Below, piece by piece: positions 47,395 through 56,060 of a DNA stretch of 58,484 nt. The notes beneath the pieces were generated by a model, which had not been told where the DNA came from, ran no database searches, and worked only from the letters and a program-made list of their open reading frames with translations. Origin of the DNA: Acidovorax sp. (GTDB lineage Bacteria > Pseudomonadota > Gammaproteobacteria > Burkholderiales > Burkholderiaceae_C); contig NZ_JAPUDY010000073.1 of the NCBI RefSeq assembly GCF_027492855.1, positions 1-58,484 of the forward strand. The letters are read 5' to 3'. Made by a program: the position numbers and the translations under genes. Each line of letters begins with the position of its first letter. The first letter of the stretch is position 1.

Positions 47395-47613
47395 GGGCCA
47401 ATCTTCTGAGGAGGGGGGGTACAGCCTGAAACTGCTCTTTGCAACGAAATGTGGCAACAGTGAATCATTATGGGGCTGGTGGCCGCAGCCAAGAGACTGC
47501 TGGCACAGGCACGGCGGCCTGTTTACACTGCTTCACTTTCCGCCCCCCGGCAACGGCCATGCCACGCCTTCAGCTTCCCCGGGCGCTCCCGCCTTCATTG
47601 CACACCCTCTCCC

Positions 47614-48168
47614 ATGCAGCCACTCAGCGTCAACGACTATCTTCGCCAGCACATCCGCACCGTGCCCAACTGGCCCGCAGCGGGCGTGCAGTTCCGCGAC
47701 ATCACGCCGCTGCTGCAAGACCCGAAGGTGTTCCGTGTGCTTATCGACGCTTTCGTGCACCGCTACATGGACAAAGCGCTGCGCCCTGACGTGGTGGCAG
47801 GGCTGGACGCGCGCGGCTTCATCCTGGGCGCCGTGGTTGCCTATGAGCTCAACGTGGGCTTCGTGCCCATCCGCAAGAAGGGCAAGCTGCCCTTCACCAC
47901 CGTCGAGGAAACCTACGAACTGGAATACGGCAGCGCCACCGTGGAGCTGCACACCGACGCCGTCAAGGCGGGCGACCGTGTGCTGCTGATCGACGACCTG
48001 ATCGCTACGGGCGGCACCATGATGGCGGGCAAGAAGCTGCTGGAAAAACTGGGCGCCACCGTCACCGAAGGCGCCGCCATCGTGGACCTGCCCGAGCTCG
48101 GGGGATCCGACCGGCTGCGCGAATCCGGCCTGCCGCTGTACACGCTGGTGGACTTCGCCGGGCACTGA
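47614..48168 (+). CDS. apt: Adenine phosphoribosyltransferase
   Basis: 184 residues from the ATG at 47614. Salvage of adenine to AMP with PRPP. Type I PRTase signature [17 protein letters not shown] (PRPP loop), the early [17 protein letters not shown], and the hood [11 protein letters not shown] are typical. Divergent from the GGDEF-EAL gene. The hairpin after the stop is shared with the convergent gene. Confidence 0.96.
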   Translation: MQPLSVNDYLRQHIRTVPNWPAAGVQFRDITPLLQDPKVFRVLIDAFVHRYMDKALRPDVVAGLDARGFILGAVVAYELNVGFVPIRKKGKLPFTTVEETYELEYGSATVELHTDAVKAGDRVLLIDDLIATGGTMMAGKKLLEKLGATVTEGAAIVDLPELGGSDRLRESGLPLYTLVDFAGH

Positions 48169-48197
48169 CCACCAGCCCAGGCCCCCAAGAAAAACAA

Positions 48198-48218
48198 AGC
48201 CCTCCGCAAGGGAGGGCT
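48198..48218 (-). terminator. Terminator between apt and the convergent hypothetical gene
   Basis: AGCCCTCC (48198-48205) and GGAGGGCT (48211-48218), 5-nt loop. On the minus strand it is followed by TTTGTTTTTC, so it ends the 48248-49204 transcript; on the plus strand there is no T-run but the hairpin may still act. Confidence 0.8.
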
Positions 48219-48247
48219 CTGTCCATCACCAACACAGCGCCGAAGAA

Positions 48248-49204
48248 TCAGCGCAATTCGCCGTACTGGGTATTGCTCAGGTCCGGGGATCGGTTGTCCG
48301 CGCCAGGCATTTCGGTGTCTTCAAAACCGGTGGGCTGTGACGGCGGGAGCAAAGGCCCGGACCGCACGGGCACGCCCGGCTTGGCAGGTGCCGCCGGTGC
48401 CGCAGCGGCGTTGGCCAGCGCGCGCTTGAAGGCGGCCACCTCGTCGGCTTCAATGGGTTCGTAGCGCGGGGCTGCCTGACGCGGCGCCTCGGGCGCGGCG
48501 GCGGCCGGACCGGCAGCCATCAGCGCTGGCCATGAAGACGCCGTCCCCAAAACCGGGGCCGCTGCTGCCGGGCGCACGGGAGCAGTTGGAACGGTCGGCA
48601 CGGCTGGTGCGACCGGTGCAGCGGGTGTAGCTGTTGCGACCGGCGCGGCGGGCTTGGCCACCGGTGCAGGGGCCGCAGCCACAGGGGGCCGCCGGGCCAT
48701 GGGAGGCACCGCCGCTGGCACAGGCAGCGCCGCTCCCTGGGGGGCCACGCCCTTTTGGGGAATGCCCAACGCCACATGGTCATTGATGCGCCAGTACACG
48801 GCGGTTACCAGGATGTCGTAGCGGGTTTTGGCTGTCTGGGCAATCAGCGCCTCGATTTCGGACAGGCGTACCGTCTCGCCGCCGTATTCACGCGCTAGGT
48901 CCATCATCACCAGAAACTGGCGGCCGCGCTGGTCCAGCGACAACACCTTGAATTTGTAGCTGGCCGAGAGCACTCCGGCCCGGACCATGGCATCGCGCAC
49001 CACGGTGTACAACAGTTCGCGGCGCTCCATGCGCTCGTTCTTGCGGTTGGCGGCATGGTCCGGCGGCAGGGGCGGAACCAACGGTTTGCCCGCGCGGCCC
49101 TGCAGCGGCACGGTGGCATCGGCATTCAAAAGACCTGACGGTTCTGCCGCTGGCCGGGGCTTAGGGGGGGCGGGTTTGCGACTGAACCAGCTGAACAGAG
49201 ACAT
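48248..49204 (-). CDS. Hypothetical protein with conserved N-terminus and Ala/Pro-rich tail
   Basis: 318 residues. Start MSLFSWFSRKPAPPK, a probably folded segment at ~55-150 (ERRELLYTVVRDAMVRAG, DQRGRQFLVMMDL, RYDILVTAVYWRINDH), and a long Ala/Pro/Val-rich low-complexity region (~155-290). No signal peptide or membrane segment. I do not recognise the family; the folded part looks structural and the tail could be a flexible linker. Neighbours (apt, cyclic-nucleotide-binding protein) give no clear hint. Confidence 0.75.
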   Translation of the reverse strand: MSLFSWFSRKPAPPKPRPAAEPSGLLNADATVPLQGRAGKPLVPPLPPDHAANRKNERMERRELLYTVVRDAMVRAGVLSASYKFKVLSLDQRGRQFLVMMDLAREYGGETVRLSEIEALIAQTAKTRYDILVTAVYWRINDHVALGIPQKGVAPQGAALPVPAAVPPMARRPPVAAAPAPVAKPAAPVATATPAAPVAPAVPTVPTAPVRPAAAAPVLGTASSWPALMAAGPAAAAPEAPRQAAPRYEPIEADEVAAFKRALANAAAAPAAPAKPGVPVRSGPLLPPSQPTGFEDTEMPGADNRSPDLSNTQYGELR

Positions 49205-49361
49205 GACTTGCTTTCTTTGGGCGGCGCTTTTAAAGCCTGTTCAGTATCTTTGGGGCCCCAAATGTTGAACAGATTCTTAAACAATCCAAATCAAGTGTAC
49301 CGCGCAGCACCTCTTCTGCTGCATCGAGAATGCCCACAAACACGGGCCTGCGGGCTGCCTG

Positions 49362-49853
49362 TCAGGTCGCCGCAACGCGGCGGCGGCGGTTGCCCAGGCG
49401 CTTGGCCAGCACTGCACCCGCGGCCATCGCCAGCCCCAGCGCAATGGCGGGCTGGCGGTTGGTGAGTTCGGTAAAACGGATGGCCGTCAGGCTCCACAGC
49501 TTGCACGGCGCGCTGGCCTGCACCGTGGCGCTGCGGGCGCGGTGCGAAAAGAACGCACCTTCCCCCACCACGGACCCCGCGCCCACGATGGCCAGGCGCA
49601 GGCGCTCTTTTTCATCCTGGAGGTGCACGCTCAGGCTCCCGCTTTCCACCAGATACAGCGTCCGGTCCGAGGCGCCCTGGGAAAAAAGCACCTGCCCCGC
49701 AGACAAGACCACGGGCAGCAAGTAGGACGACAGCACGTCCCATTGCGCGGTAGACAGCGGATTGGTCATGCTGTCGTCGGCGCTGGCCTGCGCAATGGCG
49801 TCCAGCAACCCTTTCAGGTCAACCTTGGGGGCGGTAGAGGTGGAAACATTCAT
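49362..49853 (-). CDS. Cyclic-nucleotide-binding domain protein, no DNA-binding domain
   Basis: 163 residues. A single CNB (Crp/Fnr-type beta-roll) domain: LSAGQVLFSQGASDRTLYLVE, GSLSVHL, AIVGAGSVVGEGAFF and HRARSATVQA (phosphate-binding cassette region). There is no helix-turn-helix; the last ~25 residues are hydrophobic then basic (GLAMAAGAVLAKRLGNRRRR), suggesting membrane attachment. Probably a small signalling or scaffold protein. Nucleotide specificity is unknown. Confidence 0.85.
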   Translation of the reverse strand: MNVSTSTAPKVDLKGLLDAIAQASADDSMTNPLSTAQWDVLSSYLLPVVLSAGQVLFSQGASDRTLYLVESGSLSVHLQDEKERLRLAIVGAGSVVGEGAFFSHRARSATVQASAPCKLWSLTAIRFTELTNRQPAIALGLAMAAGAVLAKRLGNRRRRVAAT

Positions 49854-49934
49854 GGTCCGCCGAAAGTAACGTTGTTACAGATCGGGCACAAGCGATGTTT
49901 ACGTCCATTTACAAGATAAGGCGACCAACGGTCG

Positions 49935-51365
49935 CTATTTGCCGATGCAGAAGCTGGAAAAGATGACACCCAGCAAGTCGTCCGAGCTGAACTCGCCGGT
50001 GATGGCACTCAGTGCGTTCTGGGCCAGTCGCAATTCTTCGGCCAACAAATCCAGCGCCGGGCCCTGGGCCTGCAACTGATCGGCAGCTTCTTGCAGGTGG
50101 GCCGCCACTGCCTGCAGCGCCTCGACATGGCGGGCGCGGGCGATGTAGATGCCCTCGGGGGCCGACTGCCAGCCCGCCACGTCCAGCAGGATGCGCCGCA
50201 GGCCGTCGAGCCCTTGCCCGGTGCGCGCCGACAGGTGCACGGCGGGGCGGGCAGCGCCCTGGGGCTGCGCAGACGTGGCAGCATCGGCGGCGCAATCGAG
50301 CTTGTTCCAGACATCGATCACCGGGATGGATGCGGGCAGTTTTTGGGCCAATGCGCTTTCTATATCAGCGTCAGCAGCTACATATTCAATAGCATCCCGG
50401 CGTGAGAGATCGTGCAGAAACAGCACGGCGTCGGCGCCCGCTATCTCGTCCCAGGCGCGAGCGATGCCGATGCGCTCCACCTCATCCTGGCTGTCGCGCA
50501 GGCCCGCCGTGTCGATGATGTGCAGGGGCACGCCCTCGATCTGGATGGTCTGCTGCACCTTGTCGCGCGTGGTGCCTGCGATGGGCGTGACGATGGCCAG
50601 CTCGGCCCCCGCCAGCGCGTTGAGCAGCGAGCTCTTGCCCGCGTTGGGCTGGCCCGCAATCACCACCTTGATGCCCTCGCGCAGCAGCGCGCCCTGGCGT
50701 GCACGCTGCATCACCAAGGCCAGCGTTTGCTGCAATTTTGATAGCTGCCCATGCGCATCCGCCTTGCGCAAGAAGTCGATTTCTTCTTCAGGAAAATCCA
50801 GCGTGGCCTCCACCAGCATGCGCAGGTGGATGAGTGCGTCGCGCAGGGCGTGGATCTCGGCCGAGAACGCCCCCGTGAGCGAGCGGCTGGCGCTGCGGGC
50901 TGCGGCCTCGGTGCTGGCGTCGATCAGGTCGGCAATCGCCTCGGCCTGGGCCAGGTCGATCTTGTCGTTGAGGAAGGCCCGCTCGGTGAACTCGCCCGGC
51001 TGGGCCACGCGCAGGCCGGGCAGGGTGGCCGCGCCAGTGGCCGGGTCGGCCTGGGCCCCCGCCTCCAGGCAGCGCGCCAGCAGCAGTTGCAGCACCACGG
51101 GGCCGCCGTGGGCCTGCAGCTCCAGCACGTCCTCGCCGGTATAGCTGTGTGGGCCGGGGAAGTACAGCGCCAGTCCCTGGTCGATGGCCTGGCCTTGTGC
51201 ATCCCGAAAAGACAGGTAGGTGGCCTCACGGGCTTTCAGCGCGCGGCCACACAGGGCCTGCACCAGCGCGTCCAGCCCACGCCCCGACACGCGCACGATG
51301 CCGACGGCCCCGCGCCCGGGAGCTGTGGCGATGGCAACAATGGGATCACGGTGGCGGGCAAGCAT
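49935..51365 (-). CDS. mnmE: tRNA modification GTPase MnmE
   Basis: 476 residues. With MnmG it installs carboxymethylaminomethyl groups on wobble U34 of tRNAs. N-terminal tetrahydrofolate-binding domain (residues 1-125), helical domain, and an embedded G domain with [22 protein letters not shown] and NKLD, ending in the catalytic FCIGK. Residues ~324-339 ([15 protein letters not shown]) coincide with a repeat-like sequence at 50351-50395. A strong terminator lies between yidC and mnmE. Confidence 0.97.
   Translation of the reverse strand: MLARHRDPIVAIATAPGRGAVGIVRVSGRGLDALVQALCGRALKAREATYLSFRDAQGQAIDQGLALYFPGPHSYTGEDVLELQAHGGPVVLQLLLARCLEAGAQADPATGAATLPGLRVAQPGEFTERAFLNDKIDLAQAEAIADLIDASTEAAARSASRSLTGAFSAEIHALRDALIHLRMLVEATLDFPEEEIDFLRKADAHGQLSKLQQTLALVMQRARQGALLREGIKVVIAGQPNAGKSSLLNALAGAELAIVTPIAGTTRDKVQQTIQIEGVPLHIIDTAGLRDSQDEVERIGIARAWDEIAGADAVLFLHDLSRRDAIEYVAADADIESALAQKLPASIPVIDVWNKLDCAADAATSAQPQGAARPAVHLSARTGQGLDGLRRILLDVAGWQSAPEGIYIARARHVEALQAVAAHLQEAADQLQAQGPALDLLAEELRLAQNALSAITGEFSSDDLLGVIFSSFCIGK
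50351..50395. repeat. Probable dispersed stem-loop repeat translated inside mnmE
   Basis: On the minus strand: ATGCTATTGAATATGTAGCT, then GCTGACGCTGATATAGAAAG, then CGCAT. The GCTATTGAATATGTAGCTGCT arm is close to the consensus (GCTATTAAATTGATAGCTGCT would be the family form, quoted in parts elsewhere); the downstream core is degenerate but remains in frame. Confidence 0.6.
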
Positions 51366-51393
51366 GGTGGCGACTGTACAGGGTGATGCAATT

Positions 51394-51418
51394 AAAAAAG
51401 GCCGCTTGCGCGGCCTTT
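51394..51418 (-). terminator. Intrinsic terminator between yidC and mnmE
   Basis: AAAGGCCGC (51397-51405) and GCGGCCTTT (51410-51418), 9-bp stem, 4-nt loop; in the minus orientation it is followed by a run of T residues. It ends the rpmH-yidC transcript or attenuates into mnmE. Confidence 0.9.
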
Positions 51419-51442
51419 CAGGGCTTAGTGATCAGGCAACGA

Positions 51443-53173
51443 TCACTTGAACTTCGGCAGATTGAACTGCGGTGGCACGCCCATGCGGGTGTTAATGATC
51501 CACTGCTGCGCAATCGACAGGATGTTGTTCGTCAACCAGTACAGCACCAGGCCGGCCGGGAAGAAGAAGAACATCACGCTGAAGATCAGCGGCATGAACC
51601 ACATCATCTTGGCCTGCAGCGGATCGGGCGGTGCGGGGTTCAGGGCCGTCTGCAGCAGCGAGCTGGCTGTCATCAACAAGGGCAGGATGAAGAATGGGTC
51701 GGGCGTGGACAAGTCCTTGATCCAGCCGATCCAGGGCGCATTGCGCATTTCCACGCTGGACAGCAGCACCCAGTAGAGCGCGATGAACACGGGGATCTGA
51801 ATCATGATGGGGAAGCAGCCACCCATGGGGTTGACCTTTTCCTCGCGGTAGATGCGCATCATCTCCTGCTGCATCTGCTGCGGCTTGTCCTTCAGGCGCT
51901 CGCGCATCTCCATGATCTTGGGGTTGACGGCCTTCATCTTGGCCATGCTGGCGTAGGCCTTGGCGTTGAGCCAGTAAAACGCGATCTTGAGCAGCAGCAC
52001 CAGGGCCACGATGGACCAGCCCCAGTTGTTCAAAAGCTTGTGCAACTGGTCGAGCAACCAGTACAGCGGCTTGGACAAAATGGTGAGCCAGCCGTAGTCC
52101 TTCACCAGCTCCAGGCCGGGGTACAGCTTTTCCATCATGGTCTCGACCTGCGGGCCGGCGAACAGGCGCGCGTCGATGGTTTTGGATTGACCGGGAGTCA
52201 ACTCACCCAAAGGAGTAATCATCTGAACTCGATAGCAGCAATCTGGCGTGTTAGCACCGATATCTGCTGAATCCAAGCGCAACTCTCGCTTCACCCCATC
52301 GGGCAGCAGCCATGCGGTAGCGAAATAGTGCTGCACCATCGCGATGTAGCCGTTAGTCGACTCAGCGGGAATATCGAACTTCTTGTTCTTAATGTCCTTG
52401 AACTCGATCTTCTGGTACTTCTTGGCTTCGGTGAAAACCGCGGGGCCGGTGAAGGTGGAATAGAACGACGACTCGCCCGGCGGCTTGTTGCCGTCGCGCA
52501 CCAGTTGCAGGTACAGCTGGGGCGACACGGCCGCGCTGCCGGTGTTGACGACTTCGTGCTTGACGGCGATGTCATAGACGCCGCGCTTGATGGTCCAGGT
52601 CTTGACCAGCTTCACGCCACCCTGCTCGGGCGACTCGAAGCGGATAGCAAGCTCGTCCTGGCCATCCTTGAGCTCGCGCGGGCCGGGCACGGCCGTCATC
52701 ACGGTCTTGTGGGTGGGGAAGCTGCCGCCCACCAGGCCCGTCTGCGCCACATAGACACGCTGAGCGCTCTCGTCCAGCAACAGGAAGTTGCGGGCCTTGT
52801 CGGCCATGTCCACATGCTTGAGCAACTCGGCTTGGATGAGCGAGCCGCCTTCGCTGTCGAAAACGAGGCGATACAGATCGGTCTTGACCTCCAGGCGCTC
52901 ACGCGCGGCGGCGGGGGCTGCCGCTGCCGGTGCCGCCTGGCCGGGGACGGCCGAGGCACCCTGGCCCGCTGCGGCCACGGGGACGCTGGGGGTTGGAACG
53001 CTGGCGGCACCGGCCGCAGCCGACGCGGCGCCCGCAGCGGCTGGCGCTGTCACGGCCGGGGTAGAGGGGAAAAACGTGGCCTTGTTGCCGTTGTGCAGTT
53101 GCCACTTGTCCCACAGCAGAACCATGGAAAAGCCAAAAATCACCCACAAAATGGTGCGGCGAATGTCGTTCAT
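51443..53173 (-). CDS. yidC: Membrane protein insertase YidC
   Basis: 576 residues. Inserts proteins into the inner membrane with or without Sec. N-terminal helix (IRRTILWVIFGFSMVLLW), a periplasmic YidC domain after an Ala-rich linker (to ~350), then a five-helix Oxa1 core (WGWSIVALVLLLKIAFYWLN, GGCFPIMIQIPVFIALYWVL, NNILSIAQQWIINTR). Overlaps yidD by 4 bp. The rpmH-rnpA-yidD-yidC-mnmE order is classical. Confidence 0.97.
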   Translation of the reverse strand: MNDIRRTILWVIFGFSMVLLWDKWQLHNGNKATFFPSTPAVTAPAAAGAASAAAGAASVPTPSVPVAAAGQGASAVPGQAAPAAAAPAAARERLEVKTDLYRLVFDSEGGSLIQAELLKHVDMADKARNFLLLDESAQRVYVAQTGLVGGSFPTHKTVMTAVPGPRELKDGQDELAIRFESPEQGGVKLVKTWTIKRGVYDIAVKHEVVNTGSAAVSPQLYLQLVRDGNKPPGESSFYSTFTGPAVFTEAKKYQKIEFKDIKNKKFDIPAESTNGYIAMVQHYFATAWLLPDGVKRELRLDSADIGANTPDCCYRVQMITPLGELTPGQSKTIDARLFAGPQVETMMEKLYPGLELVKDYGWLTILSKPLYWLLDQLHKLLNNWGWSIVALVLLLKIAFYWLNAKAYASMAKMKAVNPKIMEMRERLKDKPQQMQQEMMRIYREEKVNPMGGCFPIMIQIPVFIALYWVLLSSVEMRNAPWIGWIKDLSTPDPFFILPLLMTASSLLQTALNPAPPDPLQAKMMWFMPLIFSVMFFFFPAGLVLYWLTNNILSIAQQWIINTRMGVPPQFNLPKFK

Positions 53174-53469
53174 GAAGACTTCTTTGGTGAGGATGGTTGG
53201 GTGGTGGAAGACGGATGATGCAGCCGCGAGAAAAGCCGCATGCTGCGCGGCAGATCTTGCGGCACCGGATCATGACCTCCGTCACACCAGGGGTGGCAGC
53301 GTACCAGCCTGCGCACCGTGAGATAACTGCCTGCGGCAGCGCCATGCTGCTCCAGCGCCTGCAGCGAATAGGCCGAACAGGTCGGCTCGAACCGGCAGGC
53401 CGAACCCAGCCAGGGGCTCAGAAACAGCCGATAGCCCTTGACCACGCCCATCAGCAAACGCTGCATCAT
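53170..53469 (-). CDS. yidD: Membrane protein insertion efficiency factor YidD
   Basis: 99 residues. Small amphipathic membrane-associated protein that aids YidC-dependent insertion. Family signature GYRLFLSPWLGSACRFEPTC and CHPWCDGGHDPVP, with conserved cysteines. It overlaps rnpA and yidC by 4 bp each, so it is translated as part of the same unit. The Ser/Pro-rich C-terminus is variable in the family. Confidence 0.95.
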   Translation of the reverse strand: MMQRLLMGVVKGYRLFLSPWLGSACRFEPTCSAYSLQALEQHGAAAGSYLTVRRLVRCHPWCDGGHDPVPQDLPRSMRLFSRLHHPSSTTQPSSPKKSS

Positions 53470-53966
53470 GGTGCAACCGCCTCTGCAGCCACCGGCTGAG
53501 ACGGGGCAACACCACCGGCGCGCCGCGCAGCATGGCCAAACAACTGCAGCAGCTCCGCACGCACGGCCTGCTTGAGCTGGTCGGACGTGGCACTGAGGAA
53601 CTGCTTGCGGTCGAAGGCCGTGCGCAGACGCACCACATGGGCGGCCTGCGGCAACCGCGCTTCAAACGTGGCACCCACGGTGTAGATCTGTCGCTTGATG
53701 GTGTTGCGCGTCACCGCGCGCCGCGCCCAGCGCTTGGGCACCATGGCACCCAGCCAAACGCCCTGCACGGCAAACAGGGCCTGCGGCCCTTGCGTTGGCG
53801 GCAAGGAGCCGGGCCCTGTGGGTGCAGCACTGGCTGGGTTGGCAGCGGCGCTGCTGTCAGTATCAGCGTCCAACACCAGGCGGTGCAGAGCGAAATGCGC
53901 TGTGCGAGAGACAGTGCCCCCCGCCATGGCGGCCTGGAACTGCGGACGGGTTTTCAGCCGTTGCAT
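53466..53966 (-). CDS. rnpA: Ribonuclease P protein component
   Basis: 166 residues from the ATG at 53966, longer than the usual ~120. It assists the RNase P RNA in tRNA 5' maturation. Start MQRLKTRPQFQAAMAGG, then the RNA-binding RNR-type motif as KRWARRAVTRNTIKRQI. An insert of about 35 residues (Asp/Ala/Pro-rich, ~35-68) lies between the first helix and strand, a common betaproteobacterial feature. Overlaps yidD by 4 bp; 73 bp after rpmH. Confidence 0.94.
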   Translation of the reverse strand: MQRLKTRPQFQAAMAGGTVSRTAHFALHRLVLDADTDSSAAANPASAAPTGPGSLPPTQGPQALFAVQGVWLGAMVPKRWARRAVTRNTIKRQIYTVGATFEARLPQAAHVVRLRTAFDRKQFLSATSDQLKQAVRAELLQLFGHAARRAGGVAPSQPVAAEAVAP

Positions 53967-54039
53967 GCAAGCACCCCGTTTGGAACCTGACGGTACAAAC
54001 CGGGGGCAGGCAAGAAGCAGGCCGTGGACCGCAACGGCC

Positions 54040-54174
54040 TTAGACGGCCAGGCGCTTGCGGCCCTTGGCGCGGCGTGCGTTGATAACGGCACGGCCGCCG
54101 CGGGTCTTCATGCGGACGAGGAAACCGTGGGTGCGCGCGCGGCGCGTCTTGGAGGGCTGATAAGTACGTTTCAT
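54040..54174 (-). CDS. rpmH: 50S ribosomal protein L34
   Basis: 44 residues, [19 protein letters not shown] and onward through [20 protein letters not shown], a complete L34. Structural protein of the large subunit. First gene of the minus-strand rpmH-rnpA-yidD-yidC unit, with a promoter at 54302-54330 and a ~120-nt leader that contains two hairpins. Confidence 0.97.
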   Translation of the reverse strand: MKRTYQPSKTRRARTHGFLVRMKTRGGRAVINARRAKGRKRLAV

Positions 54175-54301
54175 GGTGCTATTCCTTGAGGTTCAGTTCC
54201 GGACTGCTGCTCCTGAACCCCTGCTCCATCCCTATCAGGACGAGGCAGAAATAACGGTGCGCCGGGTCAAATCACCCTGAACACATTCAGGGAAACCCAA
54301 A

Positions 54302-54330
54302 ATTATCGCAGGCTTGTTGACTGCTGGCAA
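54302..54330 (-). promoter_or_regulatory. Promoter of rpmH
   Basis: Minus strand TTGCCA (54330-54325), 17-bp spacer, GATAAT (54307-54302). Predicted start near 54295, placing the CCCTGAA hairpin at the very 5' end of the transcript. Confidence 0.7.
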
Positions 54331-54428
54331 TGCCTTTTGACGGGCAGGCCTATCGGAGCCTTGTTTCCCGCGGCCACAGCGCACCCGCCACCCTCCCTGC
54401 GAATCACCCGACGGCAGGGGCCATCAAA

Positions 54429-54457
54429 TTGTGGATAACTCCTTAGCAAGCTACAAT
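54429..54457 (+). promoter_or_regulatory. Promoter of dnaA overlapping a DnaA box
   Basis: TTGTGG (54429-54434), 17 bp, TACAAT (54452-54457). The -35 overlaps TTGTGGATAA, the complement of a consensus DnaA box, and a near-consensus box (54480-54488) lies in the leader. This arrangement predicts DnaA autorepression and supports the ATG at 54506 rather than the GTG at 54431 as start. Confidence 0.7.
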
Positions 54458-54505
54458 CCCCCGCCCAGCCCCGTTCCTCCTATCCACAACAATAATTCTC
54501 CAGAA

Positions 54506-55930
54506 ATGACCGAGGAACCCTCCCGCAGCCCCCAGCAATCCCCCAGCGCCGATGCGGGCCAGGGCCTGTGGCAAGCCTGCACAGAGCAACTGGCGCAAGA
54601 CCTGCCCGAACAGCAATACAACACCTGGATCAAGCCGCTGATCGCCCAAGTGGCTGAGGATTTTTCCAAGGTCACGCTGCTGGTGGGCAACCGCTTCAAG
54701 CTCGACTGGATCCGCGCCCAGTATGCGGGCCGCATTGCTGCTTTGCTTGAAGGCCTGTACGGCCAGCCCGTCGCCTTGGAGTTAGCGCTCGCTCAGCGGG
54801 AATCCGTTGCCCGCACTTATGTGCGCCCAGCGTCGCCCGAGCCTTCCAACACCCCTGCACCGGCAGAATCTCCCATCGGCAACAGCGACGACTCCTCCGC
54901 TGGCGCCTTCCGCAACCGGCTCAACGCTGCCCTTACTTTTGAAACCCTGGTGGAGGGCACGGCCAACCGCATGGCACGCTCGGCCGCCATGCACGTGGCG
55001 GGCATGCCGGGCCACTTGTACAACCCGCTGTTCATCTACGGCGGCGTGGGCCTGGGCAAGACCCATCTGGTGCACGCCGTGGGCAACCGCCTGCTGCAAG
55101 ACAAGCAGGGCGCCAAAGTTCTCTACATCCATGCCGAGCAGTTCGTGTCGGATGTGGTTAAGGCCTACCAGCGCCGCACCTTCGACGAGTTCAAGGAGCG
55201 CTACCACTCGCTCGATTTGCTGCTGATCGACGACGTGCAGTTCTTCGCCAACAAGGACCGCACACAAGAAGAGTTCTTCAACGCGTTCGAAGCCCTGCTG
55301 GCCAAAAAGAGCCACATCGTGATGACGTCGGACACCTATCCGAAGGGCCTGGCCAACATCCACGAGCGGTTGGTGTCGCGCTTCGATTCGGGCCTGACGG
55401 TGGCCATCGAGCCGCCCGAGCTGGAAATGCGCGTGGCCATCCTGATCAACAAGGCGCGCGTGGAAGGCACCGAGATGCCCGAGGAAGTCGCCTTCTTCGT
55501 CGCCAAGAACGTGCGCTCCAACGTGCGCGAGCTTGAAGGCGCGCTGCGCAAGATCCTGGCGTACTCACGCTTCAACCAGAAGGAAATCTCCATCCAGCTC
55601 GCCCGCGAGGCGCTGCGCGACCTGCTGTCGATCCAGAACCGGCAGATTTCCGTGGAAAACATCCAGAAGACGGTGGCCGACTATTACAAGATCAAGGTCG
55701 CCGACATGTACAGCAAGAAGCGCCCGGCCAGCATTGCCCGCCCGCGCCAGATTGCGATGTACCTGGCCAAGGAGCTGACACAAAAGAGCCTGCCCGAGAT
55801 CGGAGAATTGTTCGGCGGGCGCGACCACACCACCGTTTTGCACGCCGTGCGCAAGATTTCGGGCGAGCGCCAGCAGCTCACCGAACTGAACCAGCAATTG
55901 CATGTGCTGGAGCAGACCCTGAAAGGCTGA
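54506..55930 (+). CDS. dnaA: Chromosomal replication initiator DnaA
   Basis: 474 residues from the ATG at 54506. Domain I ([18 protein letters not shown]), a Pro/Ser-rich domain II, AAA+ domain III with Walker A GGVGLGKT (179-186) and Walker [10 protein letters not shown], and DNA-binding domain IV with the signature [15 protein letters not shown]. An open frame reaches back to a GTG at 54431, but that codon lies within the promoter. It begins the dnaA-dnaN-gyrB block. Confidence 0.97.
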   Translation: MTEEPSRSPQQSPSADAGQGLWQACTEQLAQDLPEQQYNTWIKPLIAQVAEDFSKVTLLVGNRFKLDWIRAQYAGRIAALLEGLYGQPVALELALAQRESVARTYVRPASPEPSNTPAPAESPIGNSDDSSAGAFRNRLNAALTFETLVEGTANRMARSAAMHVAGMPGHLYNPLFIYGGVGLGKTHLVHAVGNRLLQDKQGAKVLYIHAEQFVSDVVKAYQRRTFDEFKERYHSLDLLLIDDVQFFANKDRTQEEFFNAFEALLAKKSHIVMTSDTYPKGLANIHERLVSRFDSGLTVAIEPPELEMRVAILINKARVEGTEMPEEVAFFVAKNVRSNVRELEGALRKILAYSRFNQKEISIQLAREALRDLLSIQNRQISVENIQKTVADYYKIKVADMYSKKRPASIARPRQIAMYLAKELTQKSLPEIGELFGGRDHTTVLHAVRKISGERQQLTELNQQLHVLEQTLKG

Positions 55931-55982
55931 AACCCGGTGGTAGATGCCCCGAGCAAAAACCGCCCCGTAAAGGGGCAAAATG

Positions 55983-56015
55983 ACGGGTTGTGCAGCAGGG
56001 GGAGGCACAACCCGT
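55983..56015 (+). repeat. 11-bp perfect hairpin between dnaA and dnaN
   Basis: ACGGGTTGTGC (55983-55993) and GCACAACCCGT (56005-56015), 11-nt loop. A smaller stem GCCCC/GGGGC lies just before (55962-55976). Neither is followed by a T-run. Confidence 0.75.
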
Positions 56016-56060
56016 GCCGCTGCCCAAGCTCCGTTCCAAAAACCACAAGAGGTTGATGAC

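Larger units (their letters stand above)
54175..54505. other. Putative replication-origin region between rpmH and dnaA
   Basis: About 330 bp between divergent rpmH and dnaA, a usual place for oriC. It holds one consensus DnaA box (TTATCCACA, 54438-54430 on the minus strand), one near match (CTATCCACA, 54480-54488), two hairpins in the rpmH leader (GGTTCAG 54190-54196 with CTGAACC 54213-54219; CCCTGAA 54275-54281 with TTCAGGG 54286-54292), and both promoters. A clear AT-rich unwinding element with many boxes is not seen, so the origin could extend elsewhere. Confidence 0.6.

Noticed and set aside
52195-52360. Less GC-rich patch within yidC
   Set aside because: The protein there matches the normal YidC periplasmic domain, and no repeat consensus is found.
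54431-54505. GTG at 54431 as the dnaA start
   Set aside because: It overlaps the -35/DnaA box and lies upstream of the TACAAT -10; DnaA homologues begin with the MTEE-type sequence at 54506.
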